A stretch of 64,000 nucleotides of DNA from Geobacter sp. DSM 9736 (GCF_900187405.1 NZ_LT896716.1:3286753-3350752); one strand, 5' to 3'. Positions 17,525-25,719 are shown, numbered from the stretch's first letter. Translations and numbers: made by a program. Notes: generated by a model not told the origin, from the sequence alone.

Positions 17525-20428
17525 GTGGATTATAAGAGAATCTTCCGCGCAGCAGCCAGCAGGTTCCTTCTGGGGCTTATGTTCCTTTCTTTGCTATCAG
17601 CAGGACCTGCTTTTCCTCTTGATTCCGAAGACGCTCAACTCTTCATCGGCGGATTCAATGCCTATCAGAAAAAGGACTACAAGGTTGCTGCAGACCAGAT
17701 GAATCTCGTCCTGCAAAAGTACCCTGACACGCCGTTAAGGGATATGGCGCTGTTCTGGCTTGCCAGAGCTCAATACAAATTAGAAAATCGGGAAGAGGCA
17801 GCCAAGAACATGGCGACCTTCTTCCGTGACTATCCGGAAAATCCCCTAAAGGCTACGGTGGAAGAGGACTTAGTGCAGCTGGCTTCCGCATACCAGCGCG
17901 GCGAGAAACTGCCGCCTGCACCGGCCGTGGAGCGGCAGTCAAAAGAGGCCGCAGCCGCCGCGGAGAAGGCCGCCGCGGAGAAAGCTGCCGCGGAGAAAGC
18001 TGCCGCGGAGAAAGCTGCCGCGGAGAAAGCTGCCGCGGAGAAAGCTGCCGCGGAGAAAGCTGCCGCGGAAAGAGCTGCCGCGGAAAGAGCTGCCGCGGAA
18101 AGAGCTGCTGCGGAAAGAGCTGCTGCGGAAAGAGCTGCTGAAAAGGCAGAAGCAATGCGCGCGGCTGTTGCTGCGGCACAGGCTGCAGAGAAAGCTGCTG
18201 CAGAGAAGGCTGCCGCCGAGAAGGCCGCTGCAGAGAAGGCCGCCGCCGAGAAGGCCGCCGCCGAAAAGGCCGCCGCCGAAAAGGCCGCTGCCGAAAAGGC
18301 CGCTGCCGAAAAGGCCGCTGCCGAAAAGGCCGCTGCCGAAAAGGCCGCTGCCGAAAAGGCCGCTGCCGAAAAGGCTGCTGCCGAAAAGGCTGCTGCCGAA
18401 AAGGCTGCTGCCGAAAAGGCTGCTGCCGAAAAGGCTGCTGCCGAAAAGGCTGCTGCCGAAAAGGCTGCTGCCGAAAAGGCTGCTGCCGAAAAGGCTGCTG
18501 CCGAAAAGGCTGCTGCCGAAAAGGCCGCTGCCGAAAAGGCCGCTGCCGAAAAGGCCGCTGCCGAAAAGGCCGCTGCCGAAAAGGCCGCTGCCGAAAAGGC
18601 CGCTGCGGAGAAGGCCGCTGCGGAGAAGGCCGCTGCGGAGAAGGCCGCTGCGGAGAAGGCCGCTGCGGAGAAGGCCGCTGCGGAGAAGGCCGCTGCGGAG
18701 AAGGTTCGCGTGGAGGCCCTGCGTAAGAAAGCAGAGGCAGAAAGGGAAGCCCGCGATAAGGCCCAGAAGGCAAAACGTCAGCCATCGGGAAGCGGAAAGC
18801 AAGAATCTGGAGAGAAAGCAGCACTAAGAGAGAAGGCCGTTGCTGAATACAAAGATCTAGTTACTCGTTTTCCAGGAACGGCAGCAGCGGCCGGTGCCGC
18901 TGCACGGCTTCGTGAAATGGGAGTCTCCTTTGATAGTCCTGTACCGCCGCAGGTGGCCGCCGCAACCGGCAACGCCCAAGTGCTTACACTTGAGGTGGGG
19001 CAGGCTGCAGATATAGGTTTTGACGTCCGAAATCCCCAGCAGGCGGGTGAGGTCAGCCGCAAGGTGTACATCCCCTTTTCAGTCACGAATCGGGGGAATG
19101 GCCCCGACAGCTACTACCTGGAGTCCGGTTTTCCCTCGGCCTATTCTGCGCAGTTTGCGGCAGCGAGCCGTCCGGACAGGGCTGTTAATCTAACGCCCGT
19201 CCTTGCTCCGGGAGAGAGCTTTGAAGGTGTCCTTTCGCTGACAGTCCCGCCCACTGCGGTCGATGGGACAAAAATAATCTATCCAGTAAAGGCCGCATCA
19301 CAATTCGCTCGGGAAGTCTCGCAGTCGCGGGACGTGATACTTGTCGCTTCCGCGCCACTGCTCCGCATGGTGCTCAAGCCGGACAAGCCTCAGCTGTTGC
19401 CGGGAGAGAGGGTGACGTATCGAGCCGCTCTTCTCAATATCGGTAGCGCTACGGCAACCGGGATTTCCATCCGCTTTAACTATCCGCCCCAGTACGAGCC
19501 GGTCGATTTCGTTCCTGCCGGGTTCAAGCAGGAGATGAAGGCGGCGTTGGTGATGGACGGGCTGCAGATCAAGTCGGGGGAGAAGAGGGAGTACACCGTG
19601 CAGTTCCAACTCAAGGATGAGGCCCTCGCACAGCAGGAGCTGTTTCTGCGTGGAGAGGCGGTAAACCAGGATCTGGGGACGCGGGATTCTTTTGTATCGA
19701 CTGTTTCGGTGGTGCGGCCGGTGAGCGATGTGCTGGTTCGCAGTAGCATTGGAAAGACTATGGTTATTCCAGGCCAGGTAGTAGCCATACCGCTGATTGT
19801 GACGAATGCGGGCAATGTGCGTGAAGATTTCGCCATCCGGGCAAAGCTCCCTGAGCGATATTCGCATTCATTCTTTCAGGACATGAACCGGGATGGCATC
19901 CGTCAGCCAAACGAGCCTGTGATAAATCACGTTGGCCCCCTGTCCCCCCGGGAGGATATGTATGTTGTGATGGAGGTTTCTACCTCTGCTACAGAGAAAG
20001 ACGGTACAGAAGCGCAGTTGTCAGTGGATCTTGAATCGGAAAACGCCCAGGGAGGAAGGGCTTCCGCTTCGGTAAGATTGCGGTTTTCGCGACCGGTGCT
20101 TGAACTTGCCATGGCCGGCAGGGGTGGGAGGCTCAGACCCGGTGACGTGAATGGACTCGAACTTTCCTGCATGAACACAGGTTCAAACATGGCGAAGAAT
20201 GTCGAGCTTGAGAGCACGCTGCCCGATCCGGTCGAACTGGTGGCTTCGGACCCGCCATTCACTGCGGGCAAGGGGGGAGCCTATCTCTGGCGCTTCGAAG
20301 AACTCGGCTCTGGGGAGAAGAGAAGCATCAAGCTCACTTATCGGCTGAAGCCGACGGCTCCGGTCGGGGCACACCTTCAGTTGAAAAACGTGCTCACGTA
20401 TCAGGATCAACTGGGGAACAGGTACTAG
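17525..20428 (+). CDS. Exported protein with TPR-like head, long AAAEK helical arrays and DUF11-like repeats
   Basis: The 967-residue product starts at GTG 17525 (GAAAGG lies nearby). A hydrophobic signal sequence (FLLGLMFLSLLSAGPAF) leads into a BamD/YbgF-like TPR segment (residues ~35-125: LFIGGFNAYQKKDYKVAADQ, FFRDYPENP). Then come two arrays of AAAEK/AAAER pentapeptides, 12 units at residues 144-203 and 34 units at 224-393, joined by a short irregular linker. A second TPR-like piece follows (AVAEYKDLVTRFPG). About 480 residues then carry at least four DUF11/NEW3-like beta-sandwich repeats (TNRGNGPDSYYLES, LNIGSATATGISI, TNAGNVREDF, MNTGSNMAKNVEL). No membrane anchor is seen at the C-terminus. 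The repeat part should be a long, salt-bridged alpha-helix. The function is unknown; a periplasm-spanning or surface scaffold is inferred. It abuts the LysM/TPR gene without a gap. Confidence 0.85.
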   Translation: MDYKRIFRAAASRFLLGLMFLSLLSAGPAFPLDSEDAQLFIGGFNAYQKKDYKVAADQMNLVLQKYPDTPLRDMALFWLARAQYKLENREEAAKNMATFFRDYPENPLKATVEEDLVQLASAYQRGEKLPPAPAVERQSKEAAAAAEKAAAEKAAAEKAAAEKAAAEKAAAEKAAAEKAAAERAAAERAAAERAAAERAAAERAAEKAEAMRAAVAAAQAAEKAAAEKAAAEKAAAEKAAAEKAAAEKAAAEKAAAEKAAAEKAAAEKAAAEKAAAEKAAAEKAAAEKAAAEKAAAEKAAAEKAAAEKAAAEKAAAEKAAAEKAAAEKAAAEKAAAEKAAAEKAAAEKAAAEKAAAEKAAAEKAAAEKAAAEKAAAEKAAAEKAAAEKAAAEKVRVEALRKKAEAEREARDKAQKAKRQPSGSGKQESGEKAALREKAVAEYKDLVTRFPGTAAAAGAAARLREMGVSFDSPVPPQVAAATGNAQVLTLEVGQAADIGFDVRNPQQAGEVSRKVYIPFSVTNRGNGPDSYYLESGFPSAYSAQFAAASRPDRAVNLTPVLAPGESFEGVLSLTVPPTAVDGTKIIYPVKAASQFAREVSQSRDVILVASAPLLRMVLKPDKPQLLPGERVTYRAALLNIGSATATGISIRFNYPPQYEPVDFVPAGFKQEMKAALVMDGLQIKSGEKREYTVQFQLKDEALAQQELFLRGEAVNQDLGTRDSFVSTVSVVRPVSDVLVRSSIGKTMVIPGQVVAIPLIVTNAGNVREDFAIRAKLPERYSHSFFQDMNRDGIRQPNEPVINHVGPLSPREDMYVVMEVSTSATEKDGTEAQLSVDLESENAQGGRASASVRLRFSRPVLELAMAGRGGRLRPGDVNGLELSCMNTGSNMAKNVELESTLPDPVELVASDPPFTAGKGGAYLWRFEELGSGEKRSIKLTYRLKPTAPVGAHLQLKNVLTYQDQLGNRY
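17954..18133 (+). repeat. 15-bp tandem array 1 (12 units, AAAEK/AAAER)
   Basis: Twelve uninterrupted 15-base units encode seven AAAEK then five AAAER. Synonymous variants are grouped in blocks: five of GCTGCCGCGGAGAAA, three of GCTGCCGCGGAAAGA and two of GCTGCTGCGGAAAGA, which shows growth by local duplication. Confidence 0.95.
18194..18703 (+). repeat. 15-bp tandem array 2 (34 units, AAAEK)
   Basis: Thirty-four uninterrupted units encode AAAEK without a single amino acid change. After six mixed units come blocks of 6 x GCCGCTGCCGAAAAG, 10 x GCTGCTGCCGAAAAG, 5 x GCCGCTGCCGAAAAG and 7 x GCCGCTGCGGAGAAG. Unit changes keep the reading frame. Short-read assembly could have altered the true copy number. 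Confidence 0.95.
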
Positions 20429-21034
20429 ATGAAGCGGGTAATCTCATCCTTTGCCGCTGGATTTGCGATTTCACTTGTTTCGGCTTCCTACGCCGCCGAG
20501 GGAGACTACTACCTGTACGCTCCCCGCAAGGCTGACCCTGCTGAGGTTTCCGCAGGGGAAACGGCCGTTCTGGTGCGGGAGATTGTTATTCGAAAAGGGG
20601 ACACCCTTCGGGCCATTTCCCTTGAACAAATAGGTAGGGCGGCTTACTTCCCTCAGATCCTCCTCTTCAATGACATAAGAAACCCGGATCTGATTTACGA
20701 GGGGAAGGCGTTGCGAGTACCGGTGCGGAAGGTTGCAGAAAAGAATGAGCTGAAGCGGGGCGGTAATGGAAAGAAGCGCGGCAGGCAACCCGCGAGGAAA
20801 GGTAAGGCAGGACCTGCAATAAAAGAGAGAAGAGCGGCGGGTGCTGAGGATATCCTGCGCCGGGATCAGGAACAGGCCCTGTTCGACCGTGCAGCCGCAG
20901 CGTATCGAAACGGCTCGTGTCGCGAGGTACTTCCGCTGCTTGAACAATTCCTGTCGAAGTTTCCGCGATCAAAGCATGTTCCGGATGCCATGTTCTACCG
21001 GGCGGACTGCTACCTCAAGTTGTCCCAGGAATAG
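20429..21034 (+). CDS. Exported LysM/TPR protein
   Basis: A 201-residue protein whose ATG directly follows the stop of the AAAEK gene, so translation is probably coupled. A signal peptide ends at SASYAA. A LysM-like or FimV-like module follows (IRKGDTLRAISLEQIGR, LLFNDIRNPDLIYEGKALRVPV), then a very basic linker (KRGGNGKKRGRQPARKGK) and a C-terminal TPR (FDRAAAAYRNGSCREVLPLL, FPRSKHVPDAMFYRADCY). LysM binds peptidoglycan glycan chains, and the basic linker could contact acidic polymers. The arrangement recalls pieces of FimV and of cell-pole or envelope scaffold proteins. I infer that it works with its upstream partner at the wall. It converges on a second LysM gene four bases away. Confidence 0.78.
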   Translation: MKRVISSFAAGFAISLVSASYAAEGDYYLYAPRKADPAEVSAGETAVLVREIVIRKGDTLRAISLEQIGRAAYFPQILLFNDIRNPDLIYEGKALRVPVRKVAEKNELKRGGNGKKRGRQPARKGKAGPAIKERRAAGAEDILRRDQEQALFDRAAAAYRNGSCREVLPLLEQFLSKFPRSKHVPDAMFYRADCYLKLSQE

Positions 21035-21038
21035 TTTA

Positions 21039-22076
21039 TTATTTGGAGGCGTCGGTCAGGAACACCTGGCCGGCACCATTCTCCACCAGGAAGCCAGCCG
21101 CTTCGGCACTCTCTCCGTCAGCTTCCCCCTCAACAGATCGGTATGTGCGCCCCAGTTGCGAGAGTAATTTTTCCGTCACCTTGTTGAATCCGCTACCCTC
21201 AACATCGATGAGCGTATACCCGTCCCTTTCAAGCAGGCGGAGCAGGGTGTAGTTGAACTGATCCTTCGGGGTGCAGTTCACGATGAATCGCCTTCCCCTT
21301 TCGATGAAGAAGCGATCCACCTTGACGCTCAGCGGATTTCCCCCTATGTTCGCCTCCAGCACCTCGTTTTCCCTTGTTTCAATGGCGAGAGCTGCCAATA
21401 TGCCGTCGATCAACTCCTCCCGTGTTGTAGAAGGGATTTTCTCGGTTTTGACTGGAACGGGATCCGCTTCCGCTGCAGGAGGAACCGCAGTTTCCGCCGC
21501 GTAAGCAGCCGGCTCGGGATCAGGTTCTAACTCCGGAGGAGCAGTTGCTGCTCGGGCTGTAACCGTGGAGCCTGCTGCAGTTTGCGGGGAATCCCCCCTT
21601 TGCCGCAACTTCCGCTGCTCGTGCGGATGTTTTGTGCCTGTACGTGACGGCAGGAGCAGCACTTGACCGACCGACAACTGCCTGATGTCCGAGATTCCAT
21701 TCAACCTGGCGACTTCGGGAATCAGCCTTTCGGCGCTGTCGTTGGAAAGGCCGAACTGTTTCATCAATATCCGGAACAGATGATCCCCAGGTTTTACTGT
21801 GTACTTGACGTGCCCAGAGGAACTCCGTGTCACTATGTCGTGACGCTTGGGTGCCGGTTTGGGAGGCAGTTTCCGAACTTTCTGCGGTGAGGGTGCAGGC
21901 TTGACACGGTCAAGGTCTTGGAGGTCGAGTTCGAATGAGGTTGTGGCTGCAGCGCACAAGGGCGATGCAAGCAGAAGCAAGATAATAATGCCGGCATGGG
22001 CAGGGAGGGTCGGAAGGAGCGCAAGGAATGCGCCGCTCCCTGACTTCCGTATTCGTTGCATGATTTCCTCAGTCAT
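21039..22076 (-). CDS. Exported LysM-domain protein of unknown function
   Basis: A 345-residue protein whose ATG at 22076 overlaps the stop of the preceding gene by eight bases; the ATG at 22061 is an alternative. An N-terminal hydrophobic segment (FLALLPTLPAHAGIIILLLLASP) acts as signal or anchor. A LysM domain follows (VKYTVKPGDHLFRILMKQFG to LSVGQVLLLPS, residues ~90-145). After a Pro/Ala-rich linker comes a C-terminal domain (~225-345) that ends with FNKVTEKLLSQLGRTYRSVEG and VFLTDASK. I do not recognise this domain. Peptidoglycan binding is supported by the LysM; the rest is unknown. It forms a two-gene unit with the membrane protein upstream. Confidence 0.75.
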   Translation of the reverse strand: MTEEIMQRIRKSGSGAFLALLPTLPAHAGIIILLLLASPLCAAATTSFELDLQDLDRVKPAPSPQKVRKLPPKPAPKRHDIVTRSSSGHVKYTVKPGDHLFRILMKQFGLSNDSAERLIPEVARLNGISDIRQLSVGQVLLLPSRTGTKHPHEQRKLRQRGDSPQTAAGSTVTARAATAPPELEPDPEPAAYAAETAVPPAAEADPVPVKTEKIPSTTREELIDGILAALAIETRENEVLEANIGGNPLSVKVDRFFIERGRRFIVNCTPKDQFNYTLLRLLERDGYTLIDVEGSGFNKVTEKLLSQLGRTYRSVEGEADGESAEAAGFLVENGAGQVFLTDASK

Positions 22077-23427
22077 TGAAAGTTATGACGAAAGCCTGAA
22101 TAATCGTGTCGCCGTCTCTCTTGTATACTATTACGCGCGCCCTGTCCGACAAGGTTCCCCGCTTTACGAGGTAACGCCCTTTTTTCTCCTTTGCTTCCAG
22201 CTGATAGTCCCTTACGCCTGTCATCTGGTGGATAACATTTGTGAAGAAGGAGCGAGGCAGCCCGTTTCCGCTTCTGTCTATGACCTGTAGAGCCTTTATC
22301 CTGGAAGCTTCACGGTATACCTTGTATTCGGCGGCAGCTGAAAGATATTTTTCCCACCCGGGATTGCTGCGGCCGTAATCCGTGACTACTCCTTCTCGTG
22401 GGATAAACCCTGGGAGTGATTGAGGAGTCGGCGGATTTGCCACTTGTGCGGAAGTGGGAAAAGGAGTTTTGGGTTGTACCTCGGCAGGGACAGGAGTCAC
22501 TGGTAATTTATCGGGTTGCTTGGTTTGTCCATTTGTAATCTGCGGAGGAGTCGCCAGAGATGTGGGTTTAGCAACACCGGGCTCGGTCCTGTTGAAAATA
22601 AAGAAAAGCAATGCTGCTGCGGTGAGCGACAGCGTCGAGACAGCGAGGATTGCATGATTATTTTTTTTTGCCGGAATTCGACTGAAAACTTCGTCGACGG
22701 TCGGCGCTGAGAATGGGGTTTCCTGTTCTTTCGGCCCGGAAGGAGGATAAGCCGATAAAAGACTGTCCAATTCTTCCTTGAAAGCCATGGAAGGTGCTAT
22801 CGCAGCGGGTGCTGCTGGTTCCCCTTTTACCGATACGCTATCCGATACGCTGGAAATTGCCTCAAGGGGGGTGCAGTCCGCATCGCCCCCAGCCGTCTTC
22901 AGGTTCGCTACCTCTAGAGGTTTAAAGCCGGCCTCATCTTCTCCTGTTTTGGCATCAGTCCCGGAGCCTGCACGAGGATCGACTTCTGCATTCTGTGCAG
23001 TGACTCCGTCTTTGTTTCCTGCTTTCAGATTAACGCGTGAGGAAAAGGCGCCGGTCGCGTCGCCTGCCATAGTCTCAGAGATAATTCCCCTTATGGCCAC
23101 TGAAATCTGAGCATCTTCTGCTGTGGTGTCGAGAATGGAATCAACCGTTAATTCTCCCCCTGGTGCAGACGAATCACCTTTCTCCGCAAAGAGAACCAAC
23201 TTTGCACCAAGGGGCGCATGGCTCCTGACATGTCTGGCGATGATTTCAGCTGATAACCCTGACAGGCGGCTCTGAAGGAAGATGATGGAGGGGGAGACAT
23301 TACCTATTTCAGCGACGCCGTCAGCCAGATTCGTAGCGATACGCAGAATGGCACCCGAAGGTGTTGCTGCTTCCGAAACAATCTGGTGCAGGCGTGGCTG
23401 GCTGGCAATAAGGAAAATGTTCAACAT
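22069..23427 (-). CDS. Membrane protein with receiver-like N-terminus and periplasmic C-terminus
   Basis: A 452-residue protein. Residues 1-85 look like a response-regulator fold (MLNIFLIASQPRLHQIV, PSIIFLQSRLSGLSAEIIARH, APLGAKLVLFAEKG), but the phosphoacceptor Asp position is taken by other residues, so it is probably a pseudo-receiver. Residues ~85-255 are low-complexity and acidic. One transmembrane helix is at 258-278 (HAILAVSTLSLTAAALLFFIF). The outer part is Pro-rich, then folded (PREGVVTDYGRSNPGWEKYL to VIVYKRDGDTIIQAFVITF). It could pass a cytoplasmic signal to the periplasm or the reverse. Its stop overlaps the start of the LysM gene, so both are coexpressed. The family is not recognised. 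Confidence 0.72.
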   Translation of the reverse strand: MLNIFLIASQPRLHQIVSEAATPSGAILRIATNLADGVAEIGNVSPSIIFLQSRLSGLSAEIIARHVRSHAPLGAKLVLFAEKGDSSAPGGELTVDSILDTTAEDAQISVAIRGIISETMAGDATGAFSSRVNLKAGNKDGVTAQNAEVDPRAGSGTDAKTGEDEAGFKPLEVANLKTAGGDADCTPLEAISSVSDSVSVKGEPAAPAAIAPSMAFKEELDSLLSAYPPSGPKEQETPFSAPTVDEVFSRIPAKKNNHAILAVSTLSLTAAALLFFIFNRTEPGVAKPTSLATPPQITNGQTKQPDKLPVTPVPAEVQPKTPFPTSAQVANPPTPQSLPGFIPREGVVTDYGRSNPGWEKYLSAAAEYKVYREASRIKALQVIDRSGNGLPRSFFTNVIHQMTGVRDYQLEAKEKKGRYLVKRGTLSDRARVIVYKRDGDTIIQAFVITFND

Positions 23428-23578
23428 CTTGTCCAGGAGGGGGGATCTACCCCGTGTGGTATGGCGGGTAGTGCCGGTAACTAGCAGGCACTATAATGTA
23501 GCAAGCAGGTTTTCAGCGCAACAGGTTTTTGCACCCGCAGTTTAAGCATTCACAGCTGGCATGGCAGGTCTGTCTGCT

Positions 23579-24247
23579 TCAGATGGGGCCGAGCATTTCT
23601 TGCCGGAACCGCTCGATGCCGACCGAGTCTATTATCCGTCCCAACCTGTTATGGTTGGTGCTCATCCGGCAAAAGGTCATAATCTTGTCTACTAATGCCA
23701 GGACCTCATCCTGCGACGAAACATTATCGATGAGCATGTCGGCGAGACGTGGGCGCGGTCCTGCGCTTCCGCCTACCAAGATCCGCCAGCCTTTGAGCGT
23801 ACCCAGGATGCCGATATCCTTGACGGCAGCTTCAGCACAGGAGACCAGGCACCCCGAAACGCCGATCTTCAGTTTGTTGGGCAGTTCCATGCCATGGTAT
23901 CTGCGGTCGAGCTCAAGGCCGAGCGAAACGGAATCCTGCACGCCGCGCTTGCAGCACGTGCTCCCCGGACAGATCTTTACGCTGCGCACACGATGCCCGA
24001 GCACTGCGCCGGGCGTCATGCCTAGATCGATCCATACCTTGTCGAGGTCCTCTTCCCGGATGCCGATAAGGGCGATTCTTTGCGCGGATGTAAGCTTCAG
24101 AGCCCGGACCCCGTATTTTTCCGCCACATCGCATATGCTACGAAGCTGGGATGTAGTGACGAACCCGCCGGGCAGGTGGGGGGCTATAGCGTATGTCTCT
24201 TTATCGCTTTGGACGATGGCATGTTTTGAAGGTAGATCTTTTTTCAT
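23579..24247 (-). CDS. Small nitrite/sulfite reductase-like siroheme and 4Fe-4S protein
   Basis: A 222-residue protein. The N-terminal ~65 residues match the ferredoxin-like half-domain of nitrite/sulfite reductases (YAIAPHLPGGFVTTSQLRSI, LKLTSAQRIALIG). Then come the siroheme/4Fe-4S cysteines CPGSTCCKRG and SGCLVSC, spaced as C-x5-C ... C-x3-C, and a GWRILVGGSAGPRPRLAD segment typical of these enzymes. Full-size enzymes contain two such repeats; this is one. Related single-repeat proteins occur in anaerobes and are often listed as nitrite/sulfite reductase small forms. The substrate cannot be read from the sequence, and partner flavin subunits are not adjacent. Confidence 0.82.
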   Translation of the reverse strand: MKKDLPSKHAIVQSDKETYAIAPHLPGGFVTTSQLRSICDVAEKYGVRALKLTSAQRIALIGIREEDLDKVWIDLGMTPGAVLGHRVRSVKICPGSTCCKRGVQDSVSLGLELDRRYHGMELPNKLKIGVSGCLVSCAEAAVKDIGILGTLKGWRILVGGSAGPRPRLADMLIDNVSSQDEVLALVDKIMTFCRMSTNHNRLGRIIDSVGIERFRQEMLGPI

Positions 24248-24295
24248 CCGATCCTCTTGAGGTAGTCTGTGCTCGGTCAGCGCCCAAAAAAAGTG

Positions 24296-25519
24296 TCAGT
24301 GGGTATCCCGCCCCAGGTCACGGATGATCGCAGTGAACATCGGCTTATGATCCGTCATTGAAGCCGAGAGAGCTATTTCAACTTCGATCTGCTTTCCCTG
24401 CCGATCCCTGATCTTTTGCCGTGAGGTTTTGTCTACCACCCCGCCGGCTCCTTCTCGGAGGTACTGGGAAATGCTTTCACGTATGAGCTCTCCATCTTCA
24501 AGAAAATGAAAAATTGATTCGCCCAGAAGATCCCTCTTCGGCATGTCGAAAAGCTTTTCTGCACGTTCATTGGAAATTACTATTTTCCCGTCTGCCAAAA
24601 AGGTTACAACTGCTGACCTTGCCATCTCAATGAATTTACGGTACCGCTCCTCTGACTCAGTGTGCTGCAGCGTCTTGTGTCCAAGCTCCTCCATCATTTC
24701 GTTGAATGCGTTGATCAGCTGACCGATTTCATCTCTGGTATAGCGCGGAATTCTTTCGGTGAAGTCGCCAGTCTGCGTGACATGTGAAATGGTTTTCGAC
24801 ACCGTTTCTATAGGGTTGATGATGGTCTTGCGGACCAGGTAGCCGAGAACCAGAATCACGGACAAGAATATGAATGCGCGACCTGTAATGTCAAGAGCCA
24901 GGTTCACACCGATCTGGTGATAGAGGTCTGCCATGGGTATGCTGACCGACACTGCGCCGATGACTTCGCCCTGATGGTAGTTATAGGAAAAATGTCCTTT
25001 TGGAAACCGCTGCTGCACGAAACGGGGTGCCGTTTCGTAGGAGCCGTGGCACTGGAGGCAGGACTTGTCCGCCACCATTGTCTGCATGTAGCGGAACACT
25101 TTTTTCCCATCGTAGGGCACGATGCCGTATGTTTCATTGCCGGTTCTCCGTGCGAAGGCGTTCAGCTGAACCGATTCGAAGGAGTCTGGACGGTTTTCCG
25201 GGTTGCGGTAACGAAGCGAGACCTGACGCACGTAAAATTTGCTATCACGAGTAATCCGCCGGGCAACCTGTGTGGCAACCACCTGTGGCACCAGGGAGTA
25301 GTTTTGCTCAGGTTCGCCGCGAACAACGCTGGACATGTACTCCCGTGTCTCGATAATCTGCTTTGCAAGCACCCTGGCATTGTCAACCGCTACATTGAGG
25401 ATCAGCTTCTGTTGACGGGAGTATGTGAGATATGCAGCCACGAAGAAGAGGAGGACCAGGAGAATAGACATGATCAGGTTGAATTTGGTATTGATTTTCA
25501 GGTTGCTGAACCACTCCAT
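24296..25519 (-). CDS. DUF3365-HAMP-PAS sensor protein with a c-type haem motif, no kinase domain
   Basis: A 407-residue membrane protein. TM1 is at residues ~14-33 and TM2 near 218-240 (AFIFLSVILVLGYLV). The periplasmic region between them matches DUF3365 (Tll0287-like) and holds CLQCH at 154-158, a covalent haem c site. A HAMP domain (residues ~240-295, ending EMMEELGHKTL) and one PAS domain (~300-400: ARSAVVTFLADGKIVISNER) follow. The protein ends right after the PAS with no histidine kinase, GGDEF or methyl-accepting region. It may sense redox state or gases and pass the signal to a partner. It is divergent from parA and is followed on the same strand by the siroheme protein gene. Confidence 0.85.
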   Translation of the reverse strand: MEWFSNLKINTKFNLIMSILLVLLFFVAAYLTYSRQQKLILNVAVDNARVLAKQIIETREYMSSVVRGEPEQNYSLVPQVVATQVARRITRDSKFYVRQVSLRYRNPENRPDSFESVQLNAFARRTGNETYGIVPYDGKKVFRYMQTMVADKSCLQCHGSYETAPRFVQQRFPKGHFSYNYHQGEVIGAVSVSIPMADLYHQIGVNLALDITGRAFIFLSVILVLGYLVRKTIINPIETVSKTISHVTQTGDFTERIPRYTRDEIGQLINAFNEMMEELGHKTLQHTESEERYRKFIEMARSAVVTFLADGKIVISNERAEKLFDMPKRDLLGESIFHFLEDGELIRESISQYLREGAGGVVDKTSRQKIRDRQGKQIEVEIALSASMTDHKPMFTAIIRDLGRDTH

Positions 25520-25641
25520 GTGTCCGCACCTCCCGGAAATTTACAGCAAAAGTATACCGGTACGCCCACGGGAAGCAAGTGAAAGTTGCCGAACAACGGT
25601 CTCTCAATGAGGGACGAATTTGCTTTCCATCGAAGGACTTT

Positions 25642-25650
25642 TGTGATAAT
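25642..25650 (+). promoter_or_regulatory. Possible extended -10 element in front of parA
   Basis: TG-T-GATAAT at 25642-25650 fits an extended -10 element about 70 bases before parA. No convincing -35 at the right distance. Weak. Confidence 0.25.
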
Positions 25651-25719
25651 TTCCTCCCCTCTTCAGCCTGCAAATACCGCCCTGCCGCATGGGAAACTCG
25701 TCGAGAACCCCTTATATCT

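Noticed and set aside
17954-18703. CRISPR-like regular repeat
   Set aside because: Units are contiguous 15-mers with no spacers and encode a pentapeptide in frame.
17853-18827. Long open frames on the minus strand and in another plus frame through the AAAEK arrays
   Set aside because: A 15-base repeat without stop codons in any frame opens all readings; the encoded peptides are simple repeats and lack ribosome binding sites.
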